Assembly (NCBI GenBank): GCA_023132365.1
Contig: JAGLYJ010000068.1
Coordinates: 1-6,255 of the forward strand
Direction of reading: 5' to 3'
Length of the DNA stretch: 6,255 bases
From: Mycoplasmatota bacterium
Lineage (GTDB): Bacteria; Bacillota_I; Bacilli_A; Izemoplasmatales; Hujiaoplasmataceae
Positions 1 through 4,706 of the stretch are shown here, one piece after another. The notes under the pieces are model-generated. The model did not search any database and was not told where the DNA came from. It saw only the letters and a program-made list of their open reading frames with translations. Both the position numbers and the translations under genes were made by a program. The first letter of the stretch is position 1, and each line of letters begins with the position of its first letter.

Positions 1-87
1 CAAAGTGTCGGCTAGCTCATTCTGCTTCATATTGTTATCTTTTCTTAAATCTGTAATTTTCTTACCTATTTTCTTTAAGTTAAGCAT
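1..87 (-). CDS. XRE-family helix-turn-helix regulator, N-terminus only
   Basis: The first 29 codons of a leftward gene run off the left edge of the window. The peptide reads MLNLKKIGKKITDLRKD, then NNMKQNELADTL. This is the start of a Cro/C1-type (XRE) DNA-binding domain: 'IGxxIxxLRK' is helix 1 and 'KQxELA' opens helix 2, with the usual conserved Gln and Leu-Ala. The ATG at 87 is preceded by AGGAGG (93-98) at five bases, and a good SigA-like promoter lies just upstream, so the start is well supported. XRE proteins are cytoplasmic repressors or activators that often control their own promoter and a divergent neighbour. Here the divergent neighbour is the tldD operon, so a link is possible but is inference. 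The effector or C-terminal domain is outside the window. Confidence 0.85.
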   Translation of the reverse strand, partial: MLNLKKIGKKITDLRKDNNMKQNELADTL

Positions 88-92
88 CTTTA

Positions 93-98
93 CCTCCT
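93..98 (-). promoter_or_regulatory. Shine-Dalgarno of the XRE gene
   Basis: On the minus strand this is AGGAGG (within GAGGAGGTAAAG), five bases before the ATG at 87. It fixes the start of a gene of which only 29 codons are visible. Confidence 0.85.
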
Positions 99-107
99 CA
101 TACTTCA

Positions 108-136
108 ATTATAATCGATATATTTTCTATATTCAA
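108..136 (-). promoter_or_regulatory. SigA-type promoter of the XRE gene
   Basis: Read on the minus strand, a TTGAAT -35 box (136-131) and a perfect TATAAT -10 box (113-108) are separated by exactly 17 bases. Transcription would start near 101, giving a leader of only about 14 bases that carries the AGGAGG site. The spacer contains an imperfect AT-rich symmetry (GATATA then TATATT), which could be an autoregulatory operator. That part is weak. Confidence 0.75.
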
Positions 137-210
137 GCAACCTGTAGTTGAGTTATTTTCAATATTATTATACTACTTTCTTTCTCTATTTTCTTGCCTA
201 AGTAATAAAA

Positions 211-252
211 ATAATTTATCTTATAGGATATATATTAATATAGATAAATTAT
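211..252. repeat. Perfect 11-bp inverted repeat with nested palindrome
   Basis: ATAATTTATCT (211-221) is repeated exactly as its reverse complement AGATAAATTAT (242-252), with a 20-base spacer. The spacer and first base of the right arm contain a second perfect palindrome, TATATTAATATA (231-242). No T-tract follows, so it does not look like a terminator. It could be an operator for the divergent XRE regulator or a cruciform-prone AT element. In DNA this AT-rich some symmetry arises by chance, so the role is uncertain. Confidence 0.5.
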
Positions 253-260
253 ATAGTATT

Positions 261-284
261 ATTAGAAATTCCCAAGATTCTAAT
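261..284. repeat. Interrupted palindrome, candidate operator
   Basis: ATTAGAA (261-267) and its exact reverse complement TTCTAAT (278-284) flank a 10-base core that includes CCC, rare in this region. Eight of twelve half-site positions match overall. The element lies about 60 bases upstream of the tldD -10 box and does not overlap it. The spacing is compatible with a dimeric helix-turn-helix binding site, but no second copy is seen to confirm this. Confidence 0.35.
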
Positions 285-345
285 ATGGTCAGTAATATAA
301 TTTAAAATACTCAAAAAAATTTAAGACAAAATCCAATAACTTATA

Positions 346-354
346 TGATATAAT
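346..354 (+). promoter_or_regulatory. Extended -10 promoter of the tldD operon
   Basis: TGA-TATAAT is a perfect -10 hexamer (349-354) with the TG extension (346-347). No good -35 lies at 17 bases. The nearest candidate is AAGACA (323-328) at a 20-base spacing. Extended -10 promoters tolerate a poor -35. The start would be near 361, giving a leader of about 37 bases before the tldD ATG. Confidence 0.6.
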
Positions 355-375
355 ACTTAATAGGGTAAAAAAAAT

Positions 376-393
376 ATGAACAAGAAGGGGTGA
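376..393 (+). other. Five-codon leader ORF ending in the tldD ribosome site
   Basis: ATG at 376 opens a tiny frame, MNKKG, whose TGA stop (391-393) lies within the tldD Shine-Dalgarno region (AAGGGGTGA, 385-393). A weak AGGGT (362-366) lies nine bases upstream of its ATG. If translated, ribosomes would stop on the tldD ribosome site and could influence initiation at 398. Chance is a real alternative in a short AT-rich leader. Confidence 0.25.
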
Positions 394-397
394 AAAA

Positions 398-1825
398 ATG
401 AAATCTAAACTAAGTACATTTTTAATAGAGAAGAAACCGATATTAAAAAGCATTATAAGTGACTTAAGTAAGGAATTCAAATACGTTAGTATTCTAGGTG
501 CCGACACTATTGGTACTTCATACAACGTATCAAGAAGTAACACAGCAGTTTCAGATTCAAGATTATGCGAAAGAGGTTTCGTAGCAAGAGTATTCAATGG
601 AGTAAATTATAGTGAATATTCTTTTAACAAACTTGATGACGTAGAATTAGTTAAACAAGAAATAAGAAAAGTAGCTTCAGGTGATATTAAGAAATATCAA
701 GCTAAAGGTGTGAAATTAATGGCTTTTCCATTAATTAAAGATGACAACATTGTTGATGAGTTTCATTCAGAATTTGAGATTGATCCAGATACAATATCTG
801 CAGAAGACAAGTTGTCAAAATTAAGTGAAATTATGAAAATAGGTTTATCGAAGAGCGAAGCGTTCATTGATTTTAGAGTTGGGTTTGAAGAAGTTAAATT
901 ATCTAAAATCTTTTTATCAACAGAGAAAGACTTATCACAAAGCATTCTGTTTTGTGTATCATATTTAGTTCCTATTGCTAAAACTGAAGCTGGAATCAAA
1001 TATAATTTTGCAGCTACAAGTGGTTTAGTTGGATACGAGATCATGGATAAAGTTATCACTAAAGTTGATAACGTTGCTAAAAGCGTAGTTGATTTATTTG
1101 ATGCTAAACAAGTTGTTCCTGGTGAATATGACATTATCTGTGACCCTGCAGTAAGTGGATTAATCGCTCATGAAGCATTTGGACATGGTGTTGAAATGGA
1201 TATGTTTGTTAAAGACAGAGCTAAAGGTGAAGAATACATAAACGAATATGTTGCAAGTGAAATTACTAACATGAGAGATGGAGCTCAATCAGGTCTTGAA
1301 GTAGGAACTTACTTATTTGATGACGAAGGTACTATAGGAAATGATACTTTGGTAATTGATAATGGAGTATTGAAATGTGGAATTAGTGATTTACTAAGTG
1401 CTCTTCAATTAGGGACTACTCCTACTGGTAATGGTAGACGAGAAAGTTATGAAAGAAAAGCATATGCAAGAATGACCAATACATTCTTTGAAGCTGGCGA
1501 TGGTAACTTGGATGATATGATTAAATCTGTAAAAAAAGGTTACATGCTAGAAGGTTTCTTCAGCGGAATGGAAGATCCAAAAAACTGGGGTATTCAATGT
1601 GTTATTGCTTTAGGTAGAGAAATCATTGACGGAAAATTAACTGGTAATGTTATTAGCCCAGTTACTTTAACAGGATATGTTCCAGATTTACTAAAATCAA
1701 TTAGAATGATTTCTAATACACCAATAGTATTAAGTGGATCAGGTTATTGTGGAAAAGGTCACAAAGAGCTTGTTAAAACTTCTACAGGTGGGACTTATAT
1801 CCTAGCGAAGGGAAGGTTAAGCTAA
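398..1825 (+). CDS. tldD: TldD zinc metalloprotease subunit
   Basis: This 475-residue protein is the catalytic subunit of the cytoplasmic TldD/TldE (PmbA) heterodimer, which degrades unfolded peptides. In E. coli the pair also removes the microcin B17 leader. The zinc motif HEAFGH is at residues 258-263 inside GLIAHEAFGHGVEMD. A family-typical PTGNGRRESY block is at 342-351, followed by ARMTNTFF. The expected late cysteine ligand is Cys451 in GSGYCGKGHK, where the family usually has Gln rather than His456. The N-terminal half is the substrate-tunnel domain with the 'R...GFVARVF' motif (55-66). Length is close to the roughly 480 residues typical of the family, so the gene looks intact and active. 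The ATG at 398 follows AAGGGGTGA at a short spacing. It is the first gene of a three-gene operon and its TAA overlaps the tldE ATG by one base (TAATG). Confidence 0.95.
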   Translation: MKSKLSTFLIEKKPILKSIISDLSKEFKYVSILGADTIGTSYNVSRSNTAVSDSRLCERGFVARVFNGVNYSEYSFNKLDDVELVKQEIRKVASGDIKKYQAKGVKLMAFPLIKDDNIVDEFHSEFEIDPDTISAEDKLSKLSEIMKIGLSKSEAFIDFRVGFEEVKLSKIFLSTEKDLSQSILFCVSYLVPIAKTEAGIKYNFAATSGLVGYEIMDKVITKVDNVAKSVVDLFDAKQVVPGEYDIICDPAVSGLIAHEAFGHGVEMDMFVKDRAKGEEYINEYVASEITNMRDGAQSGLEVGTYLFDDEGTIGNDTLVIDNGVLKCGISDLLSALQLGTTPTGNGRRESYERKAYARMTNTFFEAGDGNLDDMIKSVKKGYMLEGFFSGMEDPKNWGIQCVIALGREIIDGKLTGNVISPVTLTGYVPDLLKSIRMISNTPIVLSGSGYCGKGHKELVKTSTGGTYILAKGRLS

Positions 1826-3126
1826 TGAAAAGATTAATTAATTTATTAAAAAATAATAATAAAGTGGATGAGTGGAAAATAAATACTCATCAAGATCATT
1901 CAACTGAATTATTCTTCATTAAAGAAGACCTACAAATGAATAGAGCAAAAGATGTAGAAAAAATTAGTGTCACTGTTTATAAGAATTTAGAAATAGACGG
2001 CAACAAATTCAAAGGTTCTAGTTTTGTAGTTATTAATCCTTCTGATACTGACAAAGAGGTTGGAAGCAAAATTGACAAAGCTATATTATCAGCTTCATTT
2101 GTTAAGAATGAATTCTATACTTTACCGAAACCTGTGAAAGAGAAAGCACCGGAAATCACTAGTAAATTTAGTGAAGGTGATGTAGTAGATACAATAAGTG
2201 AAATAGTAAAGGAATTATATGCTGAAAACAACCAGTTTGGAGCTTTTATTAACTCAGCTGAATTCTTTATAACTACAAGCACTAAAAGAATTATTAATTC
2301 AAATGGAATTGATGTTACATACAATAATTATTCAGGTTTAATGGAAATTATTACTGAAATAAAGGGAGAAAAAGAAGCTACTGAATTATTTGAGATCGTT
2401 GAGTTTAGCGATTTTGATCGTGAATTTATTAAAAACTCTATAATAGAACAATTGAAATATACCGCACTTAGAGGGAAAGCTATTAAAACTCCTAAATTAG
2501 ACGGTATTCCAGTTATAATAAGTGGAAAAGCCGTTAATGAATTTTGGCAATTCTATTTAGTTCGCGCAGATGCATCATCTAAATATCAAAAGTTATTTGA
2601 TTGCAATGTTGGAGATAATCTTCTTGGTGAAGATGTTTTAGGAGATAAATTAACTCTTACTGCTGCTCCTTACGTTCATAACTCTACTAGAAATTCATAT
2701 TATGATGTTGATGGTTTATTACTAAAAGAAACTATAATTATTGAAGATGGCATAATTAAAAATATTTTATCATCTCATCGTTATAGTGAATACCTTAACA
2801 TTAAGCCTACTGGTGGTCTTAGAAATACGATTATCAAAGGTGGACAATTCACAGAAGATGAATTAAGAAAAGATCCTTACTTGGAAGTAGTTTCATTTAG
2901 TGCATTCCAAATGGATTTTGCAACTGGATTCTTTGGTGGCGAGTTCAGACTTGCACTTTATCATGATGGTGACAATGTTATTCCTGTTACTCAAGGTGCT
3001 GTTACTGCAAATCTTAAAGAAGCTCAAAAAACAATGTATTTTTCAAAAGAAACAGTTAATTCAATAAATATAGTTACACCGAAAATTTTGAAATTTGAAA
3101 AAATGACAATTGTTGGAGAAAATTAA
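1825..3126 (+). CDS. tldE: TldE/PmbA, non-catalytic partner of TldD
   Basis: This is a 433-residue TldD/PmbA-family protein. It lacks HExxxH, as expected for TldE, the partner that completes the heterodimer's substrate chamber in the cytoplasm. The family order is visible: the C-terminal domain begins near residue 222 (LDGIPVIISGKAVNEF). It is followed by the DVDG turn (294-297), a PTGGLRNTIIKGGQ block (328-341) corresponding to the family's 'sTGn.R...p.n..i..G', and a terminal GGEFRLALYHDG...TQGAVTAN block (371-396). The ATG at 1825 overlaps the tldD stop by one base, with GGAAGG (1811-1816) inside the end of tldD. This indicates translational coupling, which suits an obligate one-to-one complex. 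It is slightly shorter than the roughly 450-residue E. coli protein. No key part seems missing. TldE rather than a second TldD is clear from the absent zinc motif. Confidence 0.92.
   Translation: MKRLINLLKNNNKVDEWKINTHQDHSTELFFIKEDLQMNRAKDVEKISVTVYKNLEIDGNKFKGSSFVVINPSDTDKEVGSKIDKAILSASFVKNEFYTLPKPVKEKAPEITSKFSEGDVVDTISEIVKELYAENNQFGAFINSAEFFITTSTKRIINSNGIDVTYNNYSGLMEIITEIKGEKEATELFEIVEFSDFDREFIKNSIIEQLKYTALRGKAIKTPKLDGIPVIISGKAVNEFWQFYLVRADASSKYQKLFDCNVGDNLLGEDVLGDKLTLTAAPYVHNSTRNSYYDVDGLLLKETIIIEDGIIKNILSSHRYSEYLNIKPTGGLRNTIIKGGQFTEDELRKDPYLEVVSFSAFQMDFATGFFGGEFRLALYHDGDNVIPVTQGAVTANLKEAQKTMYFSKETVNSINIVTPKILKFEKMTIVGEN
3115..3120 (+). promoter_or_regulatory. Ribosome site that sets the ridA start
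   Basis: GGAGAA lies inside the last codons of tldE, nine bases (counted from GGAG) before the ATG at 3128. It supports 3128 as the start over the in-frame TTG at 3110, which lies upstream of this site and would add six residues absent from typical RidA proteins. Confidence 0.7.
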
Positions 3127-3127
3127 T

Positions 3128-3505
3128 ATGAAGATTATACATACAAAAAATGCACCAGCAGCTGTTGGACCATATAGTCAAGCAGTAATGGTAAAAGATA
3201 CACTTTATGTTTCAGGACAAATACCATATGTACCGGAAACAATGAAGCCTGCGGGAAATGATATTAAATCTCAAACACTACAGAGTTTAAAAAATATTCT
3301 CGGTATTGTTGAAGAAGCAGGTCTAAAAAAAGAGAACATTGTAAAATGTGGAGTATTCCTTAAAGACTTAGGAATGTTCAAGGAAATGAATGGTGTCTAC
3401 GCTGAATTTTTTGGAAATCATAAACCAGCTAGATTCGCTGTTGAAGTTGCTAGACTTCCACTTGATGTTCTAGTTGAGATTGACGCAATAGTAGTTAAAG
3501 AGTAA
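3128..3505 (+). CDS. ridA: RidA enamine/imine deaminase
   Basis: This 125-residue member of the RidA (YjgF/YER057c/UK114) family is a cytoplasmic trimer that hydrolyses reactive enamines and imines such as 2-aminoacrylate, which arise from PLP enzymes like threonine/serine dehydratase. Family hallmarks are in order: AVGPYSQAV (12-20), LYVSGQIP (26-33), MNGVYAEFF (87-95), PARFAVEVARLP (100-111) and VEIDAI (116-121). Arg102 matches the substrate-carboxylate arginine and Glu117 the catalytic-site glutamate of the archetype. The E. coli 'PARSCV' becomes PARFAV, so the active-site-rim cysteine is absent. That variation is common enough not to exclude activity. The start at 3128 is chosen by the GGAGAA site and typical length. 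It follows the tldE stop by one base and is the last gene of the operon. Its final codons form part of the terminator hairpin. Confidence 0.95.
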   Translation: MKIIHTKNAPAAVGPYSQAVMVKDTLYVSGQIPYVPETMKPAGNDIKSQTLQSLKNILGIVEEAGLKKENIVKCGVFLKDLGMFKEMNGVYAEFFGNHKPARFAVEVARLPLDVLVEIDAIVVKE

Positions 3506-3530
3506 TGCAATTTGCATTACTCTTTTTTTT
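3497..3530 (+). terminator. Intrinsic terminator of tldD-tldE-ridA
   Basis: AAAGAGTAATGC (3497-3508) pairs perfectly with GCATTACTCTTT (3514-3525) around a five-base AATTT loop. The T run covers 3523-3530, followed by further T-rich sequence. The left arm contains the last two ridA sense codons and its TAA stop, so the coding end and the terminator are shared. On the minus strand no T-tract follows, so it works only rightward. Confidence 0.9.
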
Positions 3531-3640
3531 ATTTCTTTTTAACACCGAAACCGTTTTAGTTTTTATTAAATATGTGATTTAATGCTTAAGTATTATTTAA
3601 AATCATAATAATTCAGTTATATGCTTTTAAATCTATAAAT
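3531..3640. other. Convergent intergenic spacer
   Basis: This AT-rich sequence lies between the two converging operons' terminators and holds no gene. Two weak AT-only dyads are visible, ATTAAAT/ATTTAAT (3565-3571/3577-3583) and an imperfect stem at 3585-3616. Neither has GC content or a T-tract to suggest function. Confidence 0.5.
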
Positions 3641-3672
3641 TAAAAGGAAGCTCCAAAAGGCGCTTCCTTTTA
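3641..3672 (-). terminator. Terminator of the lipoprotein operon, possibly bidirectional
   Basis: TAAAAGGAAGC (3641-3651) and GCTTCCTTTTA (3662-3672) form a perfect 11-bp stem. The 10-base loop can close further through CC (3653-3654) and GG (3659-3660). It starts 19 bases past the lipoprotein stop. On the minus strand the stem runs into TTTTAATTTA. On the plus strand it runs into TTTTACTATA, so it may also stop read-through from ridA. Confidence 0.85.
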
Positions 3673-3691
3673 CTATATTATTATAATTGTA

Positions 3692-4690
3692 TTATTCACT
3701 AGGAATTGCTTGTTCAATAGCTTCTTCAAAAACTGATCTAAATCCCTCAATTGCTAGAGTTACACCTGCAACTCCATCAACTGTGATTTCATCTGTGAAA
3801 TTGAAATATTCATGACTTCCAGCTACGATGATAGCCCAATTTTCATCCCATGTTTGTTTGTCAATAATCGCATCTCTCATAAGCTCTGCCTCTACGTACC
3901 ATGGAATACCACTAACTAAAACCAAATCATCTTGAAGTGCTTGTTTAGTAGTCATTGAAACTAGTTCCACTTGAGGAACATCATCAGATGTATCTCCAGG
4001 AGTATTATTGTCATCCCATACAATTCTGGTATTTACTGCTGTAATTGCATCAAATACAACATCAACTATATATCCATGCTCAACAACAACTCTTGTTATA
4101 TATCCATGCGCTCTATCAGCTGCGTAGTATGTTCCATCTATATAATTATAAGGAGGTTTATTTGCTTCCAGCCATTCTTCTGATGTGGGAACACCTAAAA
4201 CAACTCCTACATCATCATTTGATGCTTGGCTTATTGCTAAATTCCAAGCTAATACAAAGCCATCAACAGGAATAGTTATATAATCTAAATCATCAGGACT
4301 TAAATCATAATTGATTTCAATGAAATAATCAGGAGCATTCAAAGCGGTCATGTCTGTTATATCAGTAACTCTCAAAGTGATATCATCCCAGCCCTGATTT
4401 AACACTAAATATGAAGCCAAATAATGGGCTTCATTTCTCCAAGAGTGACCACTTTCAAGTTCATAATCATCTCCTAAAGTATATAATGTAGTGTTTTCAT
4501 ATTGTTTATCAAACAATACACTTTCAATATTGCCGGTTTCATCAATACCAATATAGGCCGACACCATGGTTTGCTGATCTACTGCATAATATACTCCTTC
4601 TCTATATAGCCCTGTTTCAGAATTCTCATTACAAGAGATAATACTCACCATACTGAAGATAATTACAATTAAAATATAAATCCTTTTCAT
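3692..4690 (-). CDS. Lipoprotein with tandem FMN-binding-like domains
   Basis: This 332-residue exported lipoprotein starts with a lipoprotein signal peptide: MKR, a hydrophobic core (4-19), then lipobox IIS-Cys20. It should be anchored on the outer face of the membrane. The rest is two diverged copies of one domain (about 28-156 and 184-328). 'GDDYELESGHSW...EAHYLASYLVLNQGWDD' in copy 1 (stretches within 73-103) parallels 'QDDLVLVSGIPW...AELMRDAIIDKQTWDE' in copy 2 (253-283). Copy 2 opens with DGTYYAADRAHGYITRVVVE (185-204) and ends with VDGVAGVTLAIEG (304-316), like FMN_bind domains whose D-x-x-[ST]-G-A-T threonine is flavinylated by ApbE. Thr311 is kept but Ser-Gly-Ala is changed to Ala-Gly-Val. 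Copy 1 lacks the motif. Copy 2 also has an acidic loop, DDNNTPGDTSDD (226-237), that resembles a calcium site. The ATG has AGGAGG (4699-4704) at eight bases. Flavin binding is inference; a Tpp15-like surface lipoprotein with no flavin is the alternative. Confidence 0.7.
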   Translation of the reverse strand: MKRIYILIVIIFSMVSIISCNENSETGLYREGVYYAVDQQTMVSAYIGIDETGNIESVLFDKQYENTTLYTLGDDYELESGHSWRNEAHYLASYLVLNQGWDDITLRVTDITDMTALNAPDYFIEINYDLSPDDLDYITIPVDGFVLAWNLAISQASNDDVGVVLGVPTSEEWLEANKPPYNYIDGTYYAADRAHGYITRVVVEHGYIVDVVFDAITAVNTRIVWDDNNTPGDTSDDVPQVELVSMTTKQALQDDLVLVSGIPWYVEAELMRDAIIDKQTWDENWAIIVAGSHEYFNFTDEITVDGVAGVTLAIEGFRSVFEEAIEQAIPSE

Positions 4691-4698
4691 ATTTAAAA

Positions 4699-4704
4699 CC
4701 TCCT
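4699..4704 (-). promoter_or_regulatory. Shine-Dalgarno of the lipoprotein gene in the 16-bp gap
   Basis: AGGAGG on the minus strand lies eight bases before the ATG at 4690 and begins two bases past the stop of the upstream repeat-protein gene. With only 16 bases between the genes there is no room for a separate promoter outside coding sequence, so co-transcription is likely. Confidence 0.85.
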
Positions 4705-4706
4705 AT

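Larger units (their letters stand above)
137..345. other. Divergent intergenic region with dyads, no gene
   Basis: The gap between the XRE start (87) and tldD (398) is about 310 bases and holds no convincing coding sequence or RNA gene. It is extremely AT-rich and includes a pyrimidine-rich run (about 176-195). What stands out is the pair of dyad symmetries listed separately and the promoters at either end. Its size exceeds what two simple divergent promoters need, so regulatory sites are plausible. Confidence 0.6.

Noticed and set aside
289..597. Minus-strand open frame of 102 codons
   Set aside because: Mostly antisense to the start of tldD, with low-complexity hydrophobic content typical of a reversed AT-rich gene and no recognisable domain.
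763..1134. Minus-strand open frame of 123 codons inside tldD
   Set aside because: Antisense shadow of a well-supported conserved gene, with no domain signal.
2115..2324. Minus-strand open frame of 69 codons inside tldE
   Set aside because: Fully inside tldE on the opposite strand, with no independent evidence.
3110..3127. TTG at 3110 as the ridA start
   Set aside because: It lies upstream of the GGAGAA site, overlaps tldE and adds six residues not typical of RidA. The ATG at 3128 has proper spacing.
398..3505. TGA read as tryptophan (Mollicutes code 4)
   Set aside because: Tryptophan codons in the genes are TGG and no in-frame TGA is needed to explain any gene.
3565..3616. AT-only dyads in the convergent spacer as a small RNA or operator
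   Set aside because: Short or mismatched AT stems without promoter or T-tract are expected by chance at this composition.
3971..4275. Two plus-strand open frames (3971-4183 and 4045-4275)
   Set aside because: Antisense to the lipoprotein gene; their odd Ile/Cys/Ser- or Gln/Leu/His-rich content is what reversed codons give.
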